NCBI RefSeq assembly: GCF_037042905.1 | Contig: NC_087249.1 | Location: 55,892,401-55,956,400, forward strand | Direction: 5' to 3' | Length of the DNA: 64,000 nt | From: Lytechinus pictus | Lineage: Eukaryota; Echinodermata; Echinoidea; Temnopleuroida; Toxopneustidae | Shown: piece by piece, positions 46,157 to 58,555 of the stretch | Numbering within the stretch: the first letter of the stretch is position 1 | How the letters are laid out: each line of letters starts with the position of its first letter | Made by a program: the position numbers and the translations under genes | The notes under the pieces: model-generated | The model's database searches: none | Seen by the model: only the letters and a program-made list of their open reading frames with translations | What the model was told of the DNA's origin: nothing

Positions 46157-48202
46157 GGGTCTGTTACACCCACAAATGTAATAATCGCCCACAAATGTAA
46201 TAACGCCCACAAATGTAATAACACTTTACCCACAAATGTAATAACGCCCACAAATGTAATAACACTTTACCCACAAATGTAATAATTTCACCCACAAATG
46301 TAATAATGCACTTTACCCACAAATGTAATAATTTTTTATCGCCAACAAATGTAATAATGACTTTACCCACAAATGTAATAAATTTGAAGGGATTTTTGGC
46401 GAATCTGTTCTAAACTAAAATCCTATAGTAATGCGTTCATATAGCACAAAAGTGCAAAGTCTTTTTTCCAGACCCGGTTAATAAAACATTATAGTACAAT
46501 TCCAAAGTCTTTTTCCAGACCCGGTTGTTTCAAAATTATAATATACGTCCAAAGTCTTTTTTCCAGACCAGGTTAATTCAAAAATTATAATATACACCCG
46601 GTTGTTTCAAAAATTATAATGCAAACATTAGAATATAAAAAAGTCCAAAGTCTTTTTTCCAGAACCGGTTGTTTCAAAAATTATAATATACGTCCAAAGT
46701 CTTTTTTCCAGACCCGGTTGTTTCAAAAATTATAATGCAAGTCCAAAGTCTTTTTTTTTCAGACCCGGTCGTTTCAAACATTAGAATATAAGTCCAAAGT
46801 CTTTTTTCCAGACCCGGTTGTTTCAAAAATGATAATATACGTTCAAAGTCTTTTTTCCAGACCCGGTTAATTCAAAAATTATAATATACATCCAAAGTCT
46901 TTTTTCCAGACCCGATTGTTTCAAAAATTATAATGCAAGTCCAAAGTCTTTTTTTTTAGACCCGGTCGTTTCAAACATTAGAATATAAGTCCAAAGTCTT
47001 TTTTTCAGACCCGGTCGTTTCAAACATTAGTATATAAGTCCAAAGTCTTTTTTCCAGACCCGGTTGTTTCAAAAATTTTAATATACATCCAAAGTCTTTT
47101 TTCCAGACCCTGTTAATTCAAAAATTATAATATACATCCAAAGTCTTTTTTCCAGACCCGATTGTTTCAAAAATTATAATGCAAGTCCAAAGTCTTTTTT
47201 TTCAGACCCGGTCGTTTCAAACATTAGAATATAAGTCCAAAGTCTTTTTTCCAGACCCGGTTGTTAAAAAAATTATAATATACGTCCAAAGTCTTTTTTC
47301 CAGATATGGTTGTTTCAAAAATGATAATATACGTCCAAAGTCTTTCTTCCAGACCCGGTTAATTCAAAAATTATAATGCAAGACCAAAGTCTTTTTTCCA
47401 GACCCGGTTGTTCCAAAAATTATAATATACGTCCAAAGTCTTTTTTCCAGACCCGGTAGTTTCAAAATTATCATAAGTCCAAACTAACATAATGATATTC
47501 TAGTGGAATAAAATGAGAATCGAGCTTAGTCTTTTCTCCAGACAAAGTCAATTAAGACTGGTGGAAAAGTAACAAAGACCCCAACTCTCTTGTAAATATT
47601 AAATAACATGGAAATATAGCGTAGTCTTTCATCCAGACCCAGATCTTTCAAATAACAAATGAATAGTAATAATGATAATAAATTAGTAATAATAAAAAAG
47701 CAAACAAAGACCTACGATCATATTTATGCTGAATAACATTGAAATATAGCGTAGTCTTTCCTCCAGACCCAGATCTTTCAAATAAGAAATGATGAACAAT
47801 AATAATAAATTAGTAATAATAATAAAGCAAACAAAGGCCCACGATCCTCTTTATGTTGAAAAATATGGAAATATAGCGTAGTCTTTCCCCCAGACCCAGT
47901 TATAAAAGTAATTAAAAACACAACAACAACAAAACAAAGACCCTGCAATCTTTTGAACATTGAATAACATGGAAATATGCTGTAGTCTTTCTTATTATTA
48001 TTTCAAAATAACCAAAATCATTAAAAAAGAATAACAGAATCTAAGGCCCAACTATCCTTCAAACTAAGAACCTTCAATAAATAAAGAATTTAGAGAGCTT
48101 TCTTTATTCCAGACCTTGTCATTTCAGAAATAAGATAAATGAAATCCTCATAACTAAGACTCAATCATATTATTGTGCCTGTACAACATGAATAAGATGA
48201 TT

Positions 48203-48337
48203 GGGGGAGTATTTCATCAACATTTATGTCCGACAAGTTGTCAGATCTGACAACTGTTCTTGATGTTGATTGGCTGAGAAGCAGTGCTACCAGTGTCGGA
48301 TAAAACGTCAAACAACTCCTTTCATGAAATGCTCCCC
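48203..48337. mobile_element. MITE at the centre of the foldback element
   Basis: It starts GGGGGAGTATTTCATCAA and ends TTTCATGAAATGCTCCCC. Internal inverted motifs are TCCGACAAGTTGTCAGATCTGACAAC and GTCGGATAAAACGTC. No clear target duplication was found. It lies where the repeat units change orientation. Confidence 0.65.
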
Positions 48338-50236
48338 GGGCTCTAAGTTTTGATGTTGTTTTTTTATTATAGATTTCTTTGCCTGGAAGAAAAAATGAAT
48401 GTTTAATTGCATCATTTATTACAGGATGTTAGGCTGGAAGAGGGTTGAATTTTTTTTTTGTTCTGTTTTTTTTTTTAATAAACTGGTCTGGTCAAATTAA
48501 GTATGCGTTATCAAAAGGGTTTTATAGTTTGGAAGATGCTGGGGTCTAGGTTTTAAGATTAATGTTTCGCTTAATTTGTATTTTAAAGAGAACTGGGTGA
48601 GGGGTAAAGACAACACTCTAAGCCCAAGCATTTTAAGTGGGTTTAATTTTGAGGATTGGTCTTAGCTGTGATTATTTTTCAATATTTGTTATCTTTTAAA
48701 TAACCGGGTCTAGACGAAAGACTAAGCATAATACTCGTGTTATTCCACAAGAATAAGAATATGACAAAGTCTTTTGTTTTTAAGACTGTTTAAATCATTT
48801 TTAAATTACTGGGTCTGGAATAAAGACAACGCTCTAAACATGTGCTTTTCTACATGCATGGTCTTAATTTGGAGGATTGTTGGTCCTAAAACTCGTTTTG
48901 GGGGGTTGGGTTTTATTGATTTTTTATTCTTCAAATAATTGTGTCTGGAGGAAAGTCGATCTTCGACAATCGGTCTTCATGTTATTCCACAGAAATTAGA
49001 TTATTGGGTATTCGTTTTAGAATATTTGTAAAAACTATTTTATTTTTTTCAAATAATAACCAAGTCTGGAGAAATGATGTTTGCTTTACCCATGCATTAT
49101 TACAATGTTTTGTAGGGGTCGTAGAATTATTTAAAAAACTGGATGTGGGGTAAAGACATATTTTTTTTACTGGGTGAAACTTTGGAAAATTGGTCTTAGA
49201 TTTGAAGTTTTTTAATTCATTTTATAATAGCCGGGTCTGGAGGAAAGACTTTGGACTTATATTGTAATTGTTTAATTATCCGGGTCTGGAAAAAAACACT
49301 TTGCACTTTTGTGCTATATGAGCGCATTGCTATAGGGTTTAGTTTTTAGTTTTAAGTAACCGGGTCTGGAGAAAAGACTACGCTTGATTCTCAATTTACT
49401 CTTAGCGCATATATTCACAATATACGCCGTATAAGTTGAAACAACAACAAAGACATTAATTCCATCTAGTTTAAATTAACTGGGTCTGGAGAAAAGACTA
49501 AGCTCGATTCTCGTTTTTTTTTCTGGAATACCATTAACGTAACTTAGTTTGTACTTGTATTATAATTTTTTTAACAACCGGGTCTGGAAAAAAGACTTTG
49601 GACTTATATTGCAATTGTTTAATTATCCAGGTCTGGAAAAAAGACTTTGCACTTTTGTGCTATATGAACGCATTGCTATAGGGTTTAGTTTTTAGTTTTA
49701 AGTAACCAGGTCTGGAGAAAAGACTATGCTTGATTCTCAATTTACTCTAGCACATATATTCACAATATACGCCGTATAAGTTGAAACATCAACAAAGACA
49801 TTAATTCCATCTAGTTTAAATTAACTGGGTCTGGAGAAAAGACTAAGCTCGATTCTCATTTTTATTCCACTGGAATATCATTATCGTATCTTAGTATGGA
49901 CTTAAACTATAATTTTTGAAATAAACGGGTCTGGAAAAAGACTGTGGACTTATATTAAAATTTTTGAAACAACCGGGTGTGGAAAAAAGACTTTGGATTT
50001 GCATTATAATTTTTTAATTAACCGGGTCTGAAAAAAAGACTTTGGACTTATATTAAACTTTTTGAAACAACCGGGTCTGGAAAAAAGACTTTGGACTTAT
50101 ATTATAATTTTTTTAACAACCGGGTCTGGAAAAAAGACTTTGGATTTATATTATAATTTTTGAAACAACCGGGTCTGAAAAAAAGACTTTGGATTTATAT
50201 TACAATTTTTGAAACAACCTGGTCTTGAAAAAAGAC

Positions 50237-50269
<33 letters not shown>

Positions 50270-51116
50270 TATTCGGCAATTCACACAAAATATAACAATG
50301 TAAATATGAGTACACAAACAATTATAAATGCAAAATCTTACTGGCGGTCCTCTGAATGCATCAGTTGGCTGCCGGGGAAGAGGAAAGCAAACTTAATCAC
50401 TGTAACCGTAATGGTCCCTCTTCCCGACCAACTGGTGCACATAGAAGACCTATAAGATAGAGCATGAAGGTAAATAAAATGTAAAATGTAAAACATTTCA
50501 TAAACTAAACAACTAACAAAAACAAAGTACAAGGAGAACATGAAACTAATATGTATGATGACACTAGGTCATGACACGATACTGAGCTTAAACATGAGGA
50601 ATTAATTATGGCTTAAAAACTATTGCATAAAATGTAAAGTAAGCAAACTGAAACGATGAAGTATAAAACTGAGAAAAAAGAAGAAAGAAAAAATAATATG
50701 AGAACATGTAGTAGCAAGCTGACAAGAATGTCTAAAATTATATATGTTGACCGGTATATAGAAGTTAAGAAAACATGGTAAAAGAAGTGAATAGGTACAT
50801 AGGCTTAGTGGGCTTCAGGCGATTAAGGAAACTAGGAAAACACATTAAAGAACGAGTACTTCATATATTAAATTGTATACACAATTATAATAAAGAAGCT
50901 GCGATGGAACTGTCCAGAAGATGTTTAAATAATGGCAGGAAAAAGAGGGAAAAAAGCAAAAGAAAAAAGACTCCAGAGACATAAAAGCAGTATAATCAAA
51001 ATTATAGTTTCGGCTCAAGAATGTAAAAAAAAAGTATACGAATTAATGATTCCAAATTATACCGTAATTATTAAATTAACCTATCGTAAATTAAACAAAG
51101 ACTTCAAAAGATAAAG

Positions 51117-52700
51117 TTAATTGAAGAAGATATGACTTTTCAGCCTGTATTGCCAGGTCTGAAATTTAGAGAGTACAAAGTCAATGCGCAAGTCCCGAGG
51201 TAGTTCGTCCCACAGTCTAGGAAAAATGTAAATGGCGGAATCACTTAAACGTTTCGTACGAGCCATCAGGTGATGGAACCTGATATCCTCTTGTCTCCTT
51301 TCTATAACTCTGATTTTCAAAGAAATATCACTGCTCTCAACAATGTTGTAGAGAGCTTTAGCCACGAAGTTAATGAGCAAATATTTCCTACGGGATTCTA
51401 GCGAGACCCAATTAAGGAGTCTTAGACGCTCAGGATAGGGCATCTGCTGCCTGCGCTGTTTCAGGATGATACGAGTGGCTCTTCTTTGAATACTCTCAAG
51501 CCTGTCACCGAGATTCCTATTGGTGGGGTTCCACGCAGGTAAGCCGTACTCTAGTATCGGTAGTACTAGAGATTTGTAAAGTGCCAGGAGAGCTGAAGTT
51601 GCTAAACCCGATGACATGGAGGTGATCAATCCCAGCAATCTATTGGCTTTGCGGGTAATGTAATCAACGTGATCATCCCAAGACAGCTTGGTATTGATTA
51701 TCACCCCTAGATATTTTGCTTGTAAGACTGGCTCAATGAGAGCTCCATTCAAATGACATACTGGTTCGGCGACGTTTTTCCTTAAACATGAAATTCGCAT
51801 CACTTTCGTTTTGCTCACATTTAGCTTCATTCCATTGGAAACACACCACTGCGAAACCCTGTCAAGATCACGTTGTAATATTGCAGAGTCCGTGATATCA
51901 CGTACAGGTCGGTAGATGATTGTGTCGTCCGCAAACAATGCACAAGGTGATTCCAAGCTATTAGGTACATCGTTGATGAACAAATTGAACAACAGCGGAC
52001 CTAAGACACTCCCTTGAGGAACCCCAGACAGGACAGGAGCCCACTCCGAGAAGGAACCTTTGTATAGGACACGGTGGCGTCGTCCGCATAGAAAGGATTT
52101 CATCCATGCCCAGAGGTTACCGCCAATATTGAACATTTCTGAAAGCTTACAAAGCAGGACGTCGTGGGGCATCTTGTCAAATGCACGAGAAAAGTCTAAG
52201 TAGACTACATCGACAGGACATGAACGCCGACCCTCCAGGCAGGTAAGCCACTCATTTGTAAGATGTAATAATTGGGTTACACAGGATTTACGCTTTCTTA
52301 ATCCATGCTGAACGCTGGTGATTGGGCAGTTAGTACTGAGATGGTTTTCAATTGCGCTCACTACAATAGATTCCATCATCTTACTGGCAACGGAGGTAAG
52401 CGCAACAGGCCGATAATTAGAGGGATCTGACCTGTCACCAGATTTAAAAACTGGACAGACATTCGCTACCTTCCATGATCCCGGAACTTTGCCTGCCGAC
52501 AGTGACAATGAGAGAATACGCTGAAATATATGTGAAGACACCGCGGCGGTTCGCTTTAACAGGACAGGGGACAACCCATCCACGCCAGGGGCCTTATTCT
52601 CTTGAAGTGAGTCCATGAGTCGAAAGATATCACTGGTCGAAATATCAAATGACTGCAAGCATTCGATCGGAAATTCACATGTCGGTGGAATAGCTGGCAC
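51117..52700 (-). pseudogene. LINE reverse transcriptase domain (intact open frame, separated from EN)
   Basis: A 527-codon open frame carries a complete non-LTR RT. It has NKAPGVDGLSPVLLK, YRPVALTS (97-104), motif A VVYLDFSRAFDKMPHD (Asp169), GVPQGSVLGPLLF (226-238), motif C FADDT (256-260), and YLGVIINTKLSWDDH. A thumb and C-terminal part follows (LVLPILEYGLPAWNPTNR, RRATRIILKQRR). The catalytic aspartates are intact. It reads as the continuation of the endonuclease frame after one frameshift. The first Met at 52700 is not a natural start, because upstream codons in this frame (FSRPHDIASKFLS) already belong to the protein. This is the best preserved RT in the window. Confidence 0.9.
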
Positions 52701-53650
52701 ACATCTTTCCTCTGAAAAGGATGATTGAAAACAGCTGAGGAACTTACTTGCGATGTCGTGGGGTCTACTGAAGACTTCATCATTAACAACAAGAACTGGC
52801 GGAGGAGCGTTCCTTTTATGCTCTCGGATGAACGCAAAAACCGCTTCTTATTATCGGGAAGAGAGAAAAGGTCATTGACATAGAGACTGTATGAGGATCT
52901 GATGGCATATTTTGTCTTGTTCCGAATATTCTTGAAGGACAGCCAATCCTCTGTTATCTTTGACCTTGTAGCTTTCCTGAAGAGTTTGCCCTTCAATGAA
53001 ATCATGGCTTTGATTTCCCTGGAAATCCAGGGCTTCCATCTCCTGGATCTCTTGGTTACTCGGGGGATGGCATCCTTAGCTGCAGCCTCGAAGATGTCTA
53101 AGAATCCTTCCCAAGATGCATCAACATCATTGGTATCAATAAAGAGTGACCAAGGAACCAACTGAAGCAAGCGGTTTAGATGATCGAAGTCACCTCGTTG
53201 ATAAAGCATAAAGTTACGAAGAACATCTCTGGTTGTGAACGACTTATTATTCACGATCCGAAAATGAACGGCGAAATGGTCACTAGGTGTTGGATTAGGA
53301 CACACACGTGTCTCAGCGAACAGATCACGACGATTGGTGAACAAGTGATCAATCAACGTTCCTCTGGTCGCATCCTGAGGCGAAGGCCTCGTCACTGTAT
53401 CAACTAGCTGTGTCAGGTCCATAGTGCTAAGCATAGTCAACAGCCGAGTTGCATCAGTCGAGTTGATGTCTAGCAAGTCAACGTTCAAGTCACCCGTCAG
53501 TATCACACCAGCATAATCACCCACGTATCGTTGTGTGTCATCGATGAACTCTTGAAGAAAGTCCCAATACTGGACATTAGCATTAGGTGGGCGATAGATG
53601 GTAATGAGAAGCCATTTTGACTTACGCATCACAATCTCAACACATGTCAT
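52556..53650 (-). pseudogene. LINE endonuclease domain (5'-truncated)
   Basis: The frame starts within the APE-type endonuclease. LLITIYRPPNANVQYWDFL, LTGDLNVDLLD (Asp/Asn residues at 53-58), LIDHLFTN (99-106) and SDHFAVHF (123-130, the catalytic SDH) are present. The first two endonuclease blocks are missing, so the element is 5'-truncated at 53652. The linker PWISREIKAMISLKGKLFRKA follows. A single-base loss in an A-run near 52838-52843 (plus strand) shifts the frame, and downstream the correct protein continues in the frame of the RT ORF. The last ~75 residues of this frame are therefore nonsense. Confidence 0.85.
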
Positions 53651-54128
53651 CTCTAGGACATATATTATAATTTTTGAAACAACCGGATCTGGAAAAAAGA
53701 CTTTGGACGTATATTATAGTTTTTTAATCAACAGGGTCTGGAAAAAAGACTTTGGACGTATATTATAATTTTGAAACAACCGAGTCTGGAAAAAGACTTT
53801 GGACTTGTACTATAATTATTAATTAACTGGGTCTGGAAAAAAGACTTTGCATTTTTGTGCTATATAAACGCATTACTATAGGATTTTAGTTTAGAACGGA
53901 TTCGCCAAAAATCCCTTCAAATTTATTACATTTGTGGGTAAAGTCATTATTACATTTGTGGGCGATCAAAAATTATTACATTTGTGGGTAAAGTGCATTA
54001 TTACATTTGTGGGTGAAATTATTACATTTGTGGGTAAAGTGTTATTACATTTGTGGGTGTTATTACATTTGTGGGTAAAGTGTTATTACATTTGTGGGCG
54101 TTATTACATTTGTAGGTGCAACAGGGTC

Positions 54129-55275
54129 TTCCTATTTTTCAGTTTAGCATCCCAGTTTTTTTGTTAAAATTTTTGATGGCTGTCTTTGTCATCTTTTTCC
54201 GTTTGAATTACATGTACGTACATGTATGTATCAAAGTTTGTTTATGTTCGAAGAATCTTGCGTGATCTCTTCCTTTTTTATTTTTATTTTAGTGGAATAA
54301 GAGAATGACTGCTTGTTTGTACTGCTCTTTACCATTGTAAAATGATAAGTCAACTGTTCACTTAAAAATCTAAAATTTCTCCACAAGTCCCCCTTGCAGG
54401 CCATTTGTAGTAACTTTTGAAATTTAAGCCCTAAATAGTTGTTAATATATTATACACCTTACTTATGAGTGATCACATAACAGAAGTCCATTTATTATTT
54501 TTTTTTTTTGAGCTTGTGTTACCCTCCATAGAATTTTTTTTTTTAAGAGTATAGGCCTTATCCTTCAGTAATCAAAGATTCAGTCCCATGTGTGACGTCA
54601 CATCCTGTACATACTTTCAGTAATGAAATGTGTATGCCAATTTCAGGCATCTTGATTTTTAATAATAACACCTATCCACGGTGCACATGGGTGCAAGATG
54701 TTTGACCACACGTAACCTCATAACAAAGTTATTTGCAATTCCTGTATTTACAAGAAATACCTTTCAAAACTGCCAAGACCAGTACTCCCTGCATTCCAAA
54801 TTATGATTGTCAAAGCCAATGTACATGTGGTTGAACATTATTATGTTCACTATGACAAAACTAAAAATGAAAGAATATGATGTCTCTGAGGATAACATTG
54901 TACATGTATTGTGGGTAGCTAACATTTTCTTTCAGTTACATGGTTTTTTCTTTTCTTTTTTCATCTTTTTCTTGCTTTTCCGTGTTTATTATTTGGTTAT
55001 TATTATGATGAAAGGAAGATACAGGGGTAATAAATTTCAGATAGTTCAAGAATAAATGGAGCAAGGAGAATAAAATAGTTATTAATTTGTATGACTCGCA
55101 TCACCTTCAATTGCATATTCTTAGTGTGCTCATTGCTCTCATGTGAAAGGGTTATGCATCCCTCACCTATACACACCCTTCTTCTCTTAACTCCCCTCTT
55201 CACTATCTCCAGGACATTCTCTTCATCACAGTCTATCAAAACAGCAGAACCATGAAAAGCACCAATAGAAAACAC
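54129..55275. other. Intergenic region, nothing recognised
   Basis: The stretch is AT-rich with poly-T tracts. Small ORFs (54807-55055, 55003-55302) have no recognisable motif and overlap on opposite strands. It would be flank between the convergent DUF6589-type and RecQ-like genes. Confidence 0.45.
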
Positions 55276-55436
55276 TGTGCCCCGTAACACAAAGATTTGC
55301 AATCAATCGCAAAGTTGTAACAGTCAATCAAGACCATGGTTTCATGCGCATCTTGTTCAAAAAGGTGACCCTGGACCAATCAGAATGGTTGTTTTAAATT
55401 TGCGATTGATCGCAAACCTTTGTGTCACGGGCCCCT
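55276..55436. mobile_element. ~160-bp MITE with CCCGTNACACAAAG ends
   Basis: GCCCCGTAACACAAAGATTTGC with ATCAATCGCAAA at the left is matched by the inverted TTTGCGATTGATCGCAAACC and TTTGTGTCACGGGCCC at the right. No target duplication could be assigned. There is no ORF. Confidence 0.75.
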
Positions 55437-55931
55437 GAACAAGAACGATAATTTAACCACTTCAAACCTTTCGTTTCCTGTTTTGTGAATGGCCTGACTG
55501 CACAAGATTTCACTACCATAGCTTAATTTTCTTGGTCTCTTTAGTGCATAATTGAACACTTACAATAACCTGCATAAGAAGTCAAGTATCGGCAAGTCAA
55601 ACTTCCCCCAAGTCAATTCAGTTTTCTTGACTAAACTTTGCAACAATTCAAAACATTTCGTTTCCTGGGACAAATTTTGCATGAGTCAAACTATTTTTTT
55701 TTTTTTTTGGGGGGGGGGGGAATCCCGACAGATTAGACTACATGTATGCAAAGTTAATTATGTTCTGATTTTTACTACCCTGGAGCATCATTATCAGCGC
55801 CTCATACTTGTACTCCTTTCCTTCACACAACTACTCCTCTCGATACACCTTCATGTAATTTTTTTTTTTTCATTTGTCGGTCTCACTTTCAAGAAAAGTT
55901 CAATTTCAAACTTCAGTGCATGTATATAGTA

Positions 55932-56119
55932 CAGTGGAAACTGAGTATAAAGGGTGTGGTAAAACATTCCTGATACAGTGTGTAACAACCAACATTCCAG
56001 GTTCTATCTCTGCCTATTCTGTTGTTTTTACCTGATGTCGTGGGATTCATGCTACATGTACAACAAGATAATTTCCATTTTGGAAGGTCCAAAAGACCAA
56101 TTATACTCAGTTTCCACTG
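55932..56119. mobile_element. 188-bp mariner/Tc1-type MITE, TA target duplication
   Basis: The ends are CAGTGGAAACTGAGTATAA and TTATACTCAGTTTCCACTG, which are perfect inverted repeats of 19 bp. TA flanks both sides (55930-55931, 56120-56121). Confidence 0.9.
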
Positions 56120-56121
56120 TA

Positions 56122-56951
56122 TCTTTAGTATCTGGAAAGGGTTCTTAGCAATACCGACATAAAAACACTATGAATACAATATTCCAAGCCAGTTATATTC
56201 ATTTATTCAGTGAAAAACATCCATGAGATCAATATAAAGTAATTCATACATGCATGTTCATGGTCTCATCACCTGTGCATTGAACAGATACACTCCAATT
56301 CCACTGCATGTGCAGAAAGAAAAGCAATTCAGAACAGGAATGAAATTCTCACATACAAACTGAATATTAAAAAAAAGGTCTCAAAAATTAATGAGTTAAT
56401 CTGTTACTTTTTGCCACTAAAGAAAGTCAACCTGGAACATCTGACAGAATCATTACACGGGGTTGTATGTAGGGTACACATAGATAAATTTGGTTATACT
56501 GGATAACCAGACAAGTGAGATGGCCCCACAACCCTGAACACATGGTTACATGTACAATGATTATAAATATGTTTCGTAGATATAATGTAAGCAAACAATC
56601 CTAGGTGTAAAGAGAATTCAAACAAGATACTAAGCAAAAAAATTGGGGTGTAAAATAAACTTCAAACAAAACTTCAATCTCTAAAATCATACTGCAAGGT
56701 TCACTATAATGAGTTACATGTGCATGTAGACAGATTTGATATAAAAAAAACCTTCAAAGTCTTCTTTCATGGTACATGTTACATCATTTATTACTACAAA
56801 TGGATGAATATTTGTATGAAAAATATAATCATGACCAATACAGAAGGAGGAAACTGAAAAAAATAGAATACTTGCATTTCTCGATATACATTTACATGCC
56901 ATGAAGACTTGTTCCCGTCCTGTACAACCAGAAAGGTCACAAAACTTCCCC
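56122..56951. other. Intergenic region, nothing recognised
   Basis: Non-coding and AT-rich. The reverse-strand ORFs at 56714-56994 show no domain. Confidence 0.4.
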
Positions 56952-56999
56952 GAAATGTATGAGGCGCCGAATGTACCAATATTATATAGAACAATTATT

Positions 57000-57955
57000 T
57001 GTTATATAATCATTATTTATTAAATAATAACTATTATTTATATATAATTTACATTTTATTTGTAAATAACTACTATTATATAAAATATCATTTCTAATTA
57101 TTTATATATAATTCCAAGTAATACTTCATTATTTGTAAATAATAATAGTTCGACATTCCATTATTTATAAATAATGATTATTTGTTTTTCATTATTTATA
57201 AATAATGATTATTTGTTTTTCATTATTAATAAATAATGATTATTTGTTTTTCATTATTTATAAATAATGATTATTTGTTTTTCATTATTTACAAATAATG
57301 ATTATTTGTTTTTCATTATTTATAAATAATGATTATTTGTTTTTCATTATTTATAAATAATGATTATTTGTTTTTCATTATTTATAAATAATGATTATTT
57401 GTTTTTATATTATTTATAAATAATGACACTACATACTTCATTATTTATAAATAATGACACTACATACTTCATTATTTATAAATAATGACACTACATACTT
57501 CATTATTTATAAATAATTGCAATTCGTTTTTCCGTTTTTTATAAATAATTTTTCTATTATTTATAAATAATAATTATTTATTATCAATGCCAGTGCACAT
57601 TTCTTTATTTATAAATAATTTGTTGAGTTTTCCATTATTTATAAATAATGATTATTTGTTAAATAATGAAAACGTCTACTTCATTATTTATAAATAATTT
57701 TTTCGAGTGCACCATTATTCTCATTATTTATAAATAATCATTATTTAATGTTCGAGTTTTTCATTATTTATAAATAAAGATTATTTGTTAAATAATGAAA
57801 TATCTACTTCATTATTTATAAATAATAATTTAGTTTCAATATCCCATTATTTATAAACAATTTTTACAGTTTGCCATTATATACAAATAATCATTATTTA
57901 TATACAAATAACCATTATTTATTAAATAATGCCATTATTTATTAAATAATGGAAA
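57000..57955. repeat. TTATTTATAAATAA minisatellite, left arm
   Basis: The repeat consists of units of about 31 bp built on the 14-nt perfect palindrome TTATTTATAAATAA with spacers such as TGATTATTTGTTTTTCA (about eight consecutive units, 57160-57420) and TGACACTACATACTTCA (three units, 57420-57510). More irregular units follow to 57955. Confidence 0.9.
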
Positions 57956-58555
57956 ACTCGCTATAACATGCAAATGTGGGACCGCCCATGATATGAATAT
58001 TCATGATGCGATTTCCTTTTTCGTGATTTTTCTTCACAAATTTTTGTCCATTTCCTCTTCATAATGACATTTCTTGAAGCAATTTTCTAGGGATATGGTC
58101 TGATTGTAATATTCTTCATTTTCTATATAACTTCGTCTTCGTAGAAATATCAAAAGGTGTAATTTTATACGATTTTTCCTACAGTTCACAATCCCCATAG
58201 GCGCGCGTGTATCGTAGGGACAACCGGTGAATCGACGGAGTGCTCTTCATCGAAATACTACGTTGGTTGGTCCCCGGAAGTGGCGGGCGGAATTTAGCCC
58301 GAATCCTCGATGGAAGTCGATCAAGTGCATAAGAACTGATAGAGAGTGAAATATCAGTGTACTTGTACAGGCCCTTCTACTTTTTATAAATATTTATTGT
58401 TGCTTTTTTTGTTAAGTTAATTTTTCCTGGTGTAGATATAATTTTCAGTTCTAATAATGCACTTCAAATACATTTTTTTGGAGTGTCTGTTTGAGGCGTT
58501 TGGGGCGATTTCACCCTGGCCCCAAAATGCTCGCAACGACAATACGGGGGCATGA

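Larger units (their letters stand above)
50239..53652 (-). mobile_element. CR1/jockey-like LINE, 5'-truncated, (AAT)n tail
   Basis: This minus-strand LINE is inserted in a 50-bp unit of the foldback right arm. The unit breaks at GAAAAAAGACTTT (50238) and resumes at GGACATATATTATAATT (53652). It contains the two overlapping frames described below, a ~0.87 kb 3' UTR (51116-50270), and a terminal AAT microsatellite (TTA repeats on the plus strand at 50239-50270). A target duplication could not be resolved. Confidence 0.85.
46162..54123. mobile_element. Large foldback (inverted-repeat) element, complete copy, TSD GGGTC
   Basis: The left end is TGTTACACCC at 46162 and the right end is GTAGGTGCAACA at 54123. 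Both are flanked by GGGTC (46157-46161, 54124-54128). Ten inverted ACCCACAAATGTAATAA units lie at the left and nine at the right. Minus-oriented units of about 50 bp (46440-48150: CCAGACCCGGTTGTTTC, AAAATTATAATATA, GTCCAAAGTCTTTTTT) are mirrored by plus-oriented units (48480-50235 and 53660-53870). A small MITE sits at the symmetry centre and a LINE (50239-53652) is inserted in the right arm. Apart from that LINE there is no coding capacity. Confidence 0.88.

Noticed and set aside
46162..46385. Regularly spaced ACCCACAAATGTAATAA repeats look like a CRISPR array
   Set aside because: The spacers are only 2-12 bp and recur in the same order. The arrays are mirror-imaged at both ends of a transposon in a eukaryotic genome.
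52902..53407. Plus-strand ORFs opposite the LINE endonuclease
   Set aside because: They are antisense shadows of the conserved minus-strand protein.
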